Source: Apophysomyces variabilis
Lineage: Eukaryota > Mucoromycota > Mucoromycetes > Mucorales > Mucoraceae
DNA: 64,000 nucleotides
Reading direction: 5' to 3'
NCBI GenBank assembly: GCA_002749535.1
Contig: MZZL01000409.1
Coordinates: forward strand, 3,929,378-3,993,377
A model generated the notes under the pieces. The model saw only the letters and a list, made by a program, of their open reading frames with translations. It had not been told where the DNA came from and made no database searches. Made by a program: the position numbers and the translations under genes. Below are positions 54,336 through 64,000 of this stretch, one piece after another (within the stretch, counting starts at the first letter, position 1; each line of letters begins with the position of its first letter).

Positions 54336-56745
54336 TTAGTAAGTATAAGAAGTTTGTAACCCTGATGGAGGGATCTGTGGTGTGGCTCGTTGGTCTGCTT
54401 GTGAGTATATCAGCTTCTGACTGTCGCCGGTTTGATTGCTAAAGTAGGTGTTCCATTCATCAATGTCGAACGACATTGGTATCCCCCAAAAAGCGGAAGC
54501 ACCAGCATCAAATGCACGGTTGGCGGGAGTAACGTCCGGTGTTGAGAACGAGCTTATAGAATGAGAGCTATCTATTTGAGATAGGGGTGTCATAGTACGG
54601 TTGTTTGATAATTCTGGAGAGGTTTCGTATTCATTGCCGCTGGAATTATGGTAGTATTCGGAGTAACGTTCTTCTATGGATCGGCTATCCATCAATGGTT
54701 CTTCTTTGTTCGGTTCTGGTGAATTTGGAACAGCAATAGATGGCGGTGGAGCAATTGGTTCCGGTTTTAATCTTGACAATTTCTTGTGGCTATCATCAAT
54801 GGATTCAAGATTGATGTCACGTAAACCTGCCAATGCTCCCAAGATATTGCAATGTCGTGCAGAGGTTCTCCATGTCAGTTCAACTTCATCCATTGCGTGC
54901 ATTATTTTGTTGATGCTAATTTTAGCTTCGAACGAAAACATACTGTCCGATGAGGCCGCATTGTAAATGAAGATGATACCGGCAGTGAACATAAAATATA
55001 ATGAATAATTGTTCACATTCTTTAGACGTCCATCTGCCATCAGTGAAACTGCGATATCCAAGATTTTGTTTGCGGCAAAGGTACATATTGACGATGACGG
55101 AAATACGGAAGCAGAGCTGGTCTGTTCCGGGCCTGGTATAAACGGACGATGTAGCAAAATCAACGTGGTGTAGAATAGCATATGTAGCTGACATAATTGA
55201 AGCGCCGGTGCAGGAGCTCGTTCCGCAATCCTGGTGTTGGGCGGCCGATATTGGAGTGCAGGCGGTAGTTTAGCCATCCATTTGTTGAGAGCCTTGTCCA
55301 ACACAGAGATGACACTGTCAGGTGAAGTCATCATGGAAAGTTGTTTTCTGCTTTTCACCATGTATAGATCGCGAAGCACTTCGCCCAGGATTTCGCATAG
55401 CTTGATCAGATAATGGAAATTCTCCATGATCCGTGGACTGCTATCAAGATCATCTTCGTCGTGTTCGGAAGGATACGGCGTATCGTAATCGCGCTCATCA
55501 ATCATTGGTGATCTGCCATGCATAGCACAGGTCATCCGATCTATTACAAAACAGCAATAAAATGCTCTTTTTCTTTCTTCTTTTTCCACAGCTGATAGTT
55601 CCCAATCATCACAGTTTCTGTGCAAACCAAGATTCTGTGACATACGAAAGGCCTAACACAAATAGTGCGTATTAAAAAAAAGCCCATTATATCAAATATG
55701 ATCGGGCTATTTACCATGCCGCTGTAAAGCCAGCCACGGATTGTCTTGAGAGCACCATTCTGATGGCTGCTCATCAGCAAAAGAGCTTGAACAGTCGACA
55801 CTCGAAAATTATCCCATTCAAAATCAAGCAGGGCTCTAGCTCGTTCAAAAAAGATATCACCAGCAGTGTCCTGTTGGTCCGGATCTCTTCGCACACGTAC
55901 ATCCGTAGACAATCGAGAAGCCACGGCATAGATGGCATTCATCAACAGCGGAGGGGGTGGATTATCGCTATTAAGCGCAGCCATGAATGACTTCTTATGT
56001 AAAAGAGGAAGAAACGGATAAAAGTTGGTGAAGTAGATATCTAATAATTGCTTCGCCAAATCATCCGGAGGCTTCTCGAAGGGATTGACAGGCGGTGTCT
56101 GGGAAGCTCTTCCTGCTCCTGTGTGGAAATGAAATGAACCGTTTGGAAAATTTTTGTTGCTCCGCAGCATGTAGAAACCGGAGGATTTGCCGTAATATCG
56201 CAGCTGACCGCCTTCGTCGATCGACAAACTGCCATGATTATCATTCACCGAATCCAGCGCACCGGGAGGATATCGGACGCCTCCTTGCGAATCGTCGGTT
56301 CTGCTTGCCATTGCTGCTTCGGCTGCATCCAATGGGCCGCAGTCGCCTTCGAAACCAGAGACAGCAGCTCTGCGCATGGGCCGAGGACGAACAAGTTCTC
56401 CGTAAGCTGTTTCAAGAGGTGCATTGAGCTCTGCCAGAATAGCTTGTGACCGAGGATCGTCTTCCTGAATAGTACTTCCCAGCAGTGCTTCCAGTCTGTG
56501 CAGACGTCCCTCGATCGCTTCAATGTAACCTTTCGGTGGTCCTCTCTATGCAAAACAAAAAAAAAGGCCAACATTACCTCAGCATCAGCACGAGACAATC
56601 CAAAACAGAAAAAAAAGGCTTTTGGCATTATGCACATACCTTTTTGGTTGTTTCCTTGTAAGTACATTGCATTCCGAGAGTCAGGCAATTATTGCATTCC
56701 GGGTAACCACCATCGCATTTTACTTTTTTACGCCGACACTGTTCG
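54336..56745 (-). CDS. Zn2Cys6 fungal transcription factor, 5' end missing
   Basis: Binuclear zinc-cluster regulator with a fungal-specific middle domain. In-window exons: 56745-56640, 56545-55715, 55652-54336 (750 residues plus a split codon). The cluster has C-x2-C-x6-C-x6-C-x2-C-x6-C spacing, EQCRRKKVKCDGGYPECNNC and so on, but its first Cys codon is split by an intron, and the exon with the ATG lies beyond the poly-A/N gap at 56758-56794. A linker-like RGPPKGYIEAIEGRLHRLEALL follows, then the fungal-trans domain (YFTNFYPFLPLLHKKSF, RGWLYSGMAFRMSQNLGLHR, ERKRAFYCCFVIDRMTCAMHGR). The tail is Ser/Pro/Glu-rich, a likely activation region. Target pathway not deducible. Confidence 0.88.
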
Positions 56746-56757
56746 CTATGTGCAGCG

Positions 56758-56793
<36 letters not shown>

Positions 56794-56794
56794 N
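56758..56794. other. assembly gap: poly-A run ending in N
   Basis: Thirty-six A's followed by one undetermined base. The single N after a homopolymer looks like a scaffold or contig joint. It removes the 5' exon of the zinc-cluster gene on the left and the promoter of the rhomboid gene on the right. Confidence 0.85.
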
Positions 56795-56810
56795 CAAGTC
56801 CCAAGCCGCC

Positions 56811-57341
56811 ATGTACAATAATCCACATACTGGCCCGGCGACGCCTGAAGGCCAGCAAACACCAATATACAGCTCCCCCCGTACAGCTCATTCACCCATA
56901 CCTACCCCTTCGCAGCAACAACATCATCCTGCCTATGGAAATTTTGCGACTGAAACGTACTACTCAAATCAAGTTAGAGATGAGAAGACGGCCGTGGGTG
57001 ATAACTATGAAATGCGCAGTCAACATCCTGAAAACTATAACACACCAGGCTCCCCTAACCCATATCACCAGCCTGTGTATGTACCTCCTCCACAACCAAC
57101 CAACTATATGTACACACCAGCTCCTGGTCCCGGTGGACCACTATTACCTGCTACGTACGAACATAACCGACCGCTTTGGCTGCGTCTGTTGATCGGACCT
57201 GTCCAGCAAGCATGGTTCAGTTGGCTATCTGGTCTAGCCATGTTGGTAGTCCTTGTGATTGAATTCGTTCGGAACTATCAAATGACAGGCAACGTTATTC
57301 AGACCAGTCCGATCAATCCGATGATCGGACCGAGCTTTACT
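56811..57341 (+). CDS. rhomboid-family membrane protease, N-terminal part only
   Basis: First exon of a fungal rhomboid: 177 codons up to ACT|GTAAGA. Residues 1-115 are a Pro/Tyr/Gln-rich cytosolic lead (YSSPRTAHSPIPTPSQQQ, PVYVPPPQPTNYMYTPAP). Then come NRPLWLRLLIGPVQQAW, TM1 (LSGLAMLVVLVIEFVRNY) and the family block TGNVIQTSPINPMIGPS. Rhomboids normally continue with a GARF/GAKF loop and six more TM segments carrying GASG and His. None of these is found in the next 3 kb, so the gene is truncated, misassembled or interrupted by the A-rich tract at 57353-57390. The ATG at 56811 has a good context (GCCGCCATG), 17 bases after the N. Confidence 0.75.
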
Positions 57342-60300
57342 GTAAGACGCGATGAAAAAAAAAAAAAAAAAGAAAAAAAAAAAGAAAGAAAGGTTCCTCT
57401 TGTCAGCAACTGAAAATAACGGACCGTTTCTTTTGCCATTACCAAGCTTTGCTGACGCGCTGACGTTTACTAGACAAAAGATCATCGGGCATGGGAGCAA
57501 ATCGATAAGGACAGTGCCCCACACTTCTTTGACCGTCGATTTTTTTTTCTCTTTTATTTCACACTCCCACGTGCACGTCATAACTTCCCAAAATGGATGG
57601 ATATCTCATCTTCCCGAGGAAGAGATTGAGAATGTGAAACACTATCAGGTTAAGGAATTGAAAGGGAGATACAATGACTCAGTATCTCCTTCCTTTTCTC
57701 TTTGACATCTTAATGAGAGACAGAAAGAAGATAGGTGGGACGCTTGTATGTGTAATCCAACAAACAGCTGAGCCTTCTACTGCTTTTTTTGGGGATAAGG
57801 GACGGGAAATGGCAAGTGGTACTAAAAAGACCATGGCTGGAAACCTTTTGCTCTTTTCTGCCATAGCACAACCCTCTTTGATTTATTGCACAAAACAGTT
57901 ATTCTTCTTTAATTTGCAGACAATAGAATACAATCGAATGCCAAGAGTTTTTGTCTGTGAAATACTTGCAATTTCCGCGACGTAACTACCACCATTGGTA
58001 AGGTCACCAATAGGAAAAGATTTGCACCGCGCACTGAGAGATAATGGCTCTCTTACCATATATGGATGACCTTGAGCAACCTATAGTTGTTGTTTGCTTG
58101 GCAGGAGAGAATCCAACAGTTGCCAGTTTAGTCAGAGTATCTCCCTCTTATGTTACAACGTCCAACACATTTAAACTATTTGACCCTAGCATAACAAAAA
58201 AAAAGCAAAAAGATATCAAAAAAATCAGAATGACATGGAAAGTAAACCGGATGGGTCACAGCACGTGTAAGAAAGCATGCGACTTACGGTAAGTGGGTGT
58301 TTGAAAAAAAAAATACATGGATAAGCCTGTTTAGCGCGACATAGTCTTGTTTCCGTCCTTGGTACGTACAACATATCGACTAGTACAATGATCGTACGTT
58401 TTGTCAATATACCATGCTATTTTGAAAACCCTTTTTGGGTCGCAAATCCAGCCACGTCTCGAAACGCCATCTTGCAAAGAAGACACGGTAAGTGAATACT
58501 CTAGTCTTCTTAAAACAAATAGATGCGCAATTGATTAGACATGGAGACGACTAGCGTTTTGTACGTTCTTTGATTATGACACCAGGCACTTTGGTTTGAT
58601 GAACTTGTTATAAAAAAAAAAGGAATTGCTTTGCTCACACCTTGTCTGCGAGCCATTGGTTGTGTACAATGCATTAAAATAAATCTACCGGGCTCTGTTC
58701 CACAAGAATACTTAAACATACCCTGCTATGCAATGCTTCATCAGGCAAAAACAACGCCTACCATATATTTAGTGTCATGTCCAGCAAAGAAAAAAAAAAC
58801 GAAGCGGTATTCCACACCCGCTACCTAACAGCGAACCTTCTCAGCCATCGGGCAAGTCCGGCGCACACACCATCTCTTGTTCTACAACTCGTTGGCCAAG
58901 ACGGAACACGTAGACCGTCGGACGATTTGCCCGACGTACTCAAGGGAACTGACATGGCAGTATATGTAAATGGTTAGACTTCTGTTGGGTGAACTTTATG
59001 CCTAATTATCAAAACGGGATGGATGAAAGGATTTTTCTTGTGACAACGGACATAGACCGTATTCACTTCTGGTCCAATTCTAACTTTATTAATCCCGTCC
59101 TTCTTCTTTTGTTCGACAGTTCTAAATTTCTATTTCAGCCAGTCCTGGGTTGCAACCCATCTAAGATAACTGTGATTGAATGCCGATGCAAACGCTCTAA
59201 GGATCTTGTTCAGGAGAACAGAAACCTTTCTATGGAATCGTATTTGAATAAACCCATGTGCTTATCGTGATGGATAGCCCATCCAAGACCTCCAGACTAA
59301 ATTAAACATAAGCATCCTTCCTATGTCTATAAAAATATATCACGCACCAGGTTTGGTACAAAAAAAATTTAAACAGAGAGAGAGAGGGACCTTTTCTTTA
59401 TTGTATGTGATCTTTTCTATTAGACTAGGAGTCTATCAACACGCTATACCATTTTCAGTGTGGGTATTTGATGGCTGTCTGCAGATGCTTTTTGTTCAAG
59501 CTTGTTACAGAAAAGCTGTGTCATCACTCTTCGATAAGCAAAAGGGGGCCCACGTCTCACACAGATTTGACGTTACTACCGGAACTTCTTCGCCAATTTT
59601 TGTGTATCTTTTCTTTTTTGACGTTTAAGAACAGATTGTGTGTCATTGGCACCTGTAAGTTGGATGCTTGCGAATCTGAAAGCATCGGATCGCTTGTCAG
59701 TTTTGTGTATCTCTTCTCTTTTAGAAGGTTTAAAACGGAAGCGTGTACGTTTTATCAGTTACTCCTTCAGCATGTAAAGTTTACAACCTTATCACTGCGG
59801 TAATACAAAAGTCCTTCTTTCAGTTTGAAAGTGGATGAACTCGTTTGACTTTGGTTATATCCGAAAAGGGAACATGAAGAATTTACTTGCATCCCGCAAA
59901 GTAAACAAATAAACAAGAAAAAAGAGCATACAAAAAAAATAAACATCGTTAACCTGCTTCAACCAGGTTATTTGATCCAGTAAACAACAACAATAGATCA
60001 ATAGCATGTTGTTCATTACACTTTATAGACGGATCAATCGATGCTCTATCAAGAAATAAAAAAAATAGTTCCAAAGGATCTTGTTTCCGTTTAGAAAACC
60101 AAAACAAAGAAAGGGGAAATCTTATTGTTCTAAATTCCATTTCTATTCAATAAGTGATCTATACATTGGATTGATTATAAAACGATGTAAATCATTCTAA
60201 CGGACTATATGCGTTTGATTAACAATTGACAATGATCGGCTTGTTGCTGCAATAAATGCATAGCTGAAAAACCGTGCATGAATAAGGTTGTATAGTACAG

Positions 60301-60409
60301 ATTTATTTGGATGGAACATGTACAAATTGCGGATGCGTGCAGGAGGGAAAAAGGGGAAATAGAGGAGCCCAAATTTTTTTAGGAAACGGAGAGTTGGATC
60401 ATTGATACA
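57342..60409. other. 3-kb region without recognised gene
   Basis: It begins with an A-rich tract (57353-57390). Open frames at 57352-57705, 58044-58292, 58777-58977, 58989-59270 and 59323-59628 (+) are unrelated to rhomboids and to each other. The stretch 58795-58978 (LLSHRASPAHTPSLVLQLVG, then GTRRPSDDLPDVL) is the most coding-like but has no known family. From about 59900 the sequence is AT-rich and likely 3' flank of the next gene. Confidence 0.35.
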
Positions 60410-62401
60410 TCATTGTCGATAGTGTGTAGGGGGTGAGGAACTTTTGTACAAAGTAGAATACCTTGAGACCAGGCGTTGAATGCGCGGAGATGGCCCATGC
60501 CCGGAATATTCTGGATGTTGTTCGTAATACCCACAGTGCATTGGACGAGGAGATTTTTCTGGAGTCTGATGAGCACGTAGACTTGGTGAGAGATGGTCTA
60601 CGGTGGTAGTAGCCTGGCTTTGATGAGAAAAGGATGATCTGCGAGAACGTTGCGTAGTATGGTAGCGGCTGGAGACGGATTTTTGATCGTATATGCGAGA
60701 TGATGTGGACAAATATTCAGCGTCGTCATTATAAATGGCATTTTCATAGTAGGATGCATAGCCTGCACGGGACCGTCCACTGTTGGGTGCATGATGATGA
60801 TCCAAGATACCCGCTACTTTGAATGACCTAACATGACGACCTTCGGATTTGGTATCAGTATCGATCGGCAATGCATACTGCGCTCTTGATTTGTCGCTTG
60901 GCAGACTCTCAGGCAAGGATGTATCGTAACTTGAGCAAGAATTTAAACGCGACAGGTGATCATCTTGGTCAGACAGGGATTGACTACGCGCCCGACTCAT
61001 CAGCAGAGTTTGTTGATGCTGCTGTTGCTGATAGTTTTCGTTCGCCATTTCAAACACTTCATTCAATGCTTTCTGATTCAAAGGCACAGCACCTGTCAGT
61101 TGTTGTTGTTGTTGTCTCTGTCGTCGTTTATCATTCATTAAATGCGGTGGCTCAGATGTTGTCATGTGGTTCATGGGACCTGTTGCAGGTTGTTGTTGTT
61201 GCTGCTGCTTCTCGTTTAATAAGAGGACAGCTTCTGTTAAAGTCATGCGGTCCATGGAAGTTTGTACTGCCTGGCGTTTTTGTTCTTCGAATTCGCTCAT
61301 TTGCCGTAGAGCTTCCGTCAATTTCTTGAGCTGCAGATCGCTGCTTTTTTGGAGCGAAACTAACGTTGAAGCATCCGCTTGAATGTCTTGAGGCAAGGCA
61401 GCCCAGATGATTTGATTGATGGTCACTGTTTCGGATACAAGAGTATTCATCGTCTCAAGGAAAGAAGGCGAAGAAGATGATAACAATGAAGGCTGCGATT
61501 GTTCAAATTGGTTGAATACTTCCTTCAGCTGCTGCTGATGGTATGAAAGTCGTGTTGTTCGTGTCGCCGGTTGATTCTTTTCTTCTGTTTCGAGTTTTTG
61601 AAGACGGTTGCTGATATTCATCAGGGCATCCCATACGGTAGCAGTATCGTCATCGTCATCTGGGTTTTGATCAGATGACATAGTGGGAAGACTCAATCGC
61701 CGTTTAGCCTTTGTATTTTTGCGATTGCGTTCAAAGATTTCATCTTCTTCACTATCGCTTTCAAACAAGTGAATCAGGGTTGGATTGTTGTCTTGAACAG
61801 GCTCTGTGTATTCTTCTTTCTTTCTGGAGGTGGTCTTAGCACGAAGAGTGGATTTTGAGCGATTGGGCTCCACTTCGTTAGCAGTGGAGGAAGGGACATG
61901 GGTACGTGTGGTGTTCTTTGCTGTTGAGACTCTTGACACAGATGTCAATGCGACTGACTTGGAAGTCTTAGTGATACGATCTTCCCCTGTTGTTTCGGCT
62001 GATGTCTTTACTTGTCTAGCTCTGGCAGCAGCTGTCAAAGCCATTGCCGAACGGAGAGGTGAAGACTTCTTCTTTGATTGTTCAGTAACGGCGGGTGCTT
62101 GATTAGCTCCGAGAGAGCGACTCCTTGATCGAAGCTGAGCTAATTTTTGCTTCGCCAATACAATATCAGGGGACTTGGTTGAATCTCGCTTAGGGGTCCG
62201 GGACGTAGTTGGTTCGAATGAGGAAAACCTTCTAGTCATGTCGGCAGTTTTGATTGAGTCTCGTTTAGGGATTCGGGACACACTAGGTTCAAGTGAACGT
62301 CCGTTCTCTTTTGTCGCGTCGACAGGCTTTGTTTTTTGTTTTCGGGAGTTGACCGGTTCCAGTGAAGAGAGCCGTTTTGTGTCTTTGTTAGATATAGGCA
62401 T
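60410..62401 (-). CDS. basic Ser/Gln-rich low-complexity protein, function unknown
   Basis: Single long frame, 663 aa, probably intronless, no family recognised. The N-terminus has imperfect ~24-residue repeats (SLEPVNSRKQK, SLEPSVSRIPKRDSIKTADM, SFEPTTSRTPKRDSTKSPD). Further on there are basic stretches, an acidic SDSEEDE patch near 225, a possible helical/coiled region at ~255-400 (ALMNISNRLQKLETEE, LQLKKLTEALRQMSEFEEQ) and Gln runs. The C-terminus is Ser/Tyr/Arg-rich with SPRP and SPRIQR. Many K/R-rich S/T-P motifs suggest kinase control, and the composition suits a microtubule- or nucleus-associated scaffold; both are guesses. The real frame is supported by its length and by shadow frames being interrupted. 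Confidence 0.7.
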   Translation of the reverse strand: MPISNKDTKRLSSLEPVNSRKQKTKPVDATKENGRSLEPSVSRIPKRDSIKTADMTRRFSSFEPTTSRTPKRDSTKSPDIVLAKQKLAQLRSRSRSLGANQAPAVTEQSKKKSSPLRSAMALTAAARARQVKTSAETTGEDRITKTSKSVALTSVSRVSTAKNTTRTHVPSSTANEVEPNRSKSTLRAKTTSRKKEEYTEPVQDNNPTLIHLFESDSEEDEIFERNRKNTKAKRRLSLPTMSSDQNPDDDDDTATVWDALMNISNRLQKLETEEKNQPATRTTRLSYHQQQLKEVFNQFEQSQPSLLSSSSPSFLETMNTLVSETVTINQIIWAALPQDIQADASTLVSLQKSSDLQLKKLTEALRQMSEFEEQKRQAVQTSMDRMTLTEAVLLLNEKQQQQQQPATGPMNHMTTSEPPHLMNDKRRQRQQQQQLTGAVPLNQKALNEVFEMANENYQQQQHQQTLLMSRARSQSLSDQDDHLSRLNSCSSYDTSLPESLPSDKSRAQYALPIDTDTKSEGRHVRSFKVAGILDHHHAPNSGRSRAGYASYYENAIYNDDAEYLSTSSRIYDQKSVSSRYHTTQRSRRSSFSHQSQATTTVDHLSPSLRAHQTPEKSPRPMHCGYYEQHPEYSGHGPSPRIQRLVSRYSTLYKSSSPPTHYRQ

Positions 62402-62658
62402 GAACTATTATGAGCTGTAAGTAAAAAGAGGAAAAAAAAGAAAGAAAGAAAGAACGAACAACACAGGATTAAATTGAATAGGATAACTAACCTATAGTAT
62501 TTTTGTTGAAGATAAGGTATATAAGGTATACACTCTCACTTGTCACTTTTTCTTTTTTTTTTTTCTTCTAGTTAAAGTAGTATTAGAAGAAGAAGAACAG
62601 AATCAAAAGGAAAAGTTGGGAAAAGAGGGAAACTTTAACTAATTTATAGTAAACAGGG

Positions 62659-63517
62659 CCGATGTATTTTAGGGCCAAGTTGCAAGGATTGGCCGCTTCT
62701 TGATACATTTATTTTTTTTTCTTCTCTATGACTATGATCCATTATTATGAACTTTAGTTTTCCCCATTCCCCTTTTTGTTTATCCTTGTATTTTATCTCT
62801 ATAGGCTATAATCTATATAGAAAAGATGTATGCAGTTTTGTTGTGTCTATTTGAAACACCATGCCATCTTTTCTTTTTTCCCTACTTTAATTTGCCACGT
62901 TGTACAATGTATATATCGTTTGATTTTCTTTTGTATCCTTCTTGGTTTGGTTTAACTCAAGGAGCAGAAAGAAATATACCACATGGTCAGTTTAAGGAGA
63001 AAGGAAAGGATACGCCGACAGTTATATCTTAAGTAAGTCCATTCCCATGCCGATCCAAGTTTTTTTTTATATGCACCGGCTGCTTTCNCCGATGTATTTT
63101 AGGGCCAAGTTGCAAGGATTGGCCGCTTCTTGATACATTTATTTTTTTTTCTTCTCTATGACTATGATCCATTATTATGAACTTTAGTTTTCCCCATTCC
63201 CCTTTTTGTTTATCCTTGTATTTTATCTCTATAGGCTATAATCTATATAGAAAAGATGTATGCAGTTTTGTTGTGTCTATTTGAAACACCATGCCATCTT
63301 TTCTTTTTTCCCTACTTTAATTTGCCACGTTGTACAATGTATATATCGTTTGATTTTCTTTTGTATCCTTCTTGGTTTGGTTTAACTCAAGGAGCAGAAA
63401 GAAATATACCACATGGTCAGTTTAAGGAGAAAGGAAAGGATACGCCGACAGTTATATCTTAAGTAAGTCCATTCCCATGCCGATCCAAGTTTTTTTTTAT
63501 ATGCACCGGCTGCTTTC
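62659..63517. repeat. exact 429-bp direct duplication separated by one N
   Basis: 62659-63087 and 63089-63517 read the same base for base, with a single N at 63088. Both copies start CCGATGTATTTTAGGG and end GGCTGCTTTC. A perfect tandem copy bordering an N is what results when two overlapping contig ends are placed side by side without being merged. Confidence 0.9.
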
Positions 63518-63968
63518 TCTCTTTTGCTTCTGTTCCTCCTTGTCTGGGTTAGAAATAACTAAACTTACGGAACCAAGGTCATTTGATGCTACGCAAGACA
63601 TATAGGTTTGTACAACAAAAACACTACAAGATGCTCCATCTTGCAACTTGGCCATCTTGACTCCATCCTTACCCCACTTTCAACTCCAACCCCCTTGGCG
63701 GGAAAGACTTGCCTTAATACTTTATCTTAAAAAGAAAAATCGAAAATATTCCATATATTTTTTTTGCATATCACAATACAACCAAAAAAGAAGCACTTTT
63801 TGTCAAAAAAGAAAAATAGAAAGACATCTTTCAATTTGTTGCTGTCTAAATAGAAAACTCTCATGCATAAACGAAGTGCAGCTCCTAAGCCAACTTGTAC
63901 GACTAGATCACCTTTCATTTCAAACTATATTATCCCAAAGAGAAAAGGAGTCGTTATTTACAATAGTG

Positions 63969-63978
<10 letters not shown>

Positions 63979-63999
<21 letters not shown>

Positions 64000-64000
64000 G
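63979..64000. repeat. (AG)n microsatellite at the right edge
   Basis: At least eleven AG units, running off the window end. Confidence 0.9.

Larger units (their letters stand above)
62402..64000. other. upstream/intergenic region with duplicated segment
   Basis: No gene recognised. It includes the 5' leader of the gene ending at 62401, the two copies of the 429-bp segment described separately, and an AT-rich stretch to the right edge. A 68-codon frame (62826-63032, repeated at 63256-63462) lies within the duplicate and has no known relative. Confidence 0.4.

Noticed and set aside
57352..57705. Poly-lysine protein after the rhomboid exon
   Set aside because: The start is an A-rich tract read as Lys codons; no support downstream.
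62826..63462. Two identical 68-codon genes in tandem
   Set aside because: They lie in the exact duplicate flanking an N and are best explained by an unmerged contig overlap; the frame itself has no known relative.
1..64000. CRISPR arrays, bacterial operons, secondary-metabolite cluster
   Set aside because: No regularly spaced repeats, no polycistronic layout, and no PKS, NRPS or terpene synthase motifs; the gene set is ordinary fungal housekeeping.

Overview
This is eukaryotic nuclear DNA from a filamentous fungus. Genes are densely split by short introns (about 45-110 nt, GT...AG, CTAAC/CTGAC-like branch sites), intergenic tracts are rich in poly-A/T, and the gene set is fungal: DASH kinetochore subunit Ask1, a GATA factor of the Fep1/Sre type, a Jen1-type carboxylate permease, a Zn2Cys6 regulator and a Rua1-type zinc protein. 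Twenty exons in POL1, a GRDP/DUF1399 protein, an LSM12 and a small serine-palmitoyltransferase subunit point to an early-diverging lineage, most likely Mucoromycota (Mucorales). The lineage is inferred; no marker sequence settles it.

Layout. 1-8.7 kb: ASK1 (-), asparagine synthetase (+), GATA factor (-). 8.7-20 kb: a many-exon GRDP-like glycine-rich protein (+), mitochondrial PP2C PTC7 (-), a coiled-coil membrane protein (+), dihydrofolate synthase FOL3 (-) and, divergent from it, PER1 (+). 20-28.9 kb: exosome nuclease RRP6 (+), a JEN1-like permease (+), a small macrodomain protein (+), LSM12 (-). 28.9-31.5 kb: no recognisable gene. 31.5-46.7 kb: F-box/WD40 protein (+), Rua1-like protein (+), DNA polymerase alpha POL1 (-) sharing a 218-bp promoter with a GPATCH4-like nucleolar protein (+), a two-TM cysteine-rich protein (-), and a Cdh1/Fizzy-related APC/C activator (-). 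46.7-54 kb: a 3-kb gene-poor stretch, ribosomal protein uL23 (+), a 64-residue small SPT subunit (-) and ribosomal protein uS19 (+). 54-64 kb: a Zn2Cys6 regulator (-) and the start of a rhomboid protease (+), both cut by an assembly gap, then a 3-kb stretch without a gene, a basic low-complexity protein (-), and an exact 429-bp duplication around a second N.

Most genes are unlinked housekeeping functions. Several belong to cell division: Ask1, POL1, Cdh1 and perhaps the F-box/WD40 protein. The POL1/GPATCH4 intergenic region carries an MCB element (ACGCGT), and the two ribosomal protein genes share an exact 11-bp upstream motif. No biosynthetic cluster, intact transposon, CRISPR array or tRNA gene was found. 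The most useful observations are the hidden small SPT gene, the shared ribosomal-promoter motif, the POL1 promoter, an atypical C-box in Cdh1, a winged-helix-like tail on Ask1, a GRDP with hypervariable repeats, and two scaffold joints that break or fake sequence.

Exon coordinates were read by eye from splice signals and reading-frame continuity. Most junctions are supported by conserved protein sequence across them; uncertain ones are marked.
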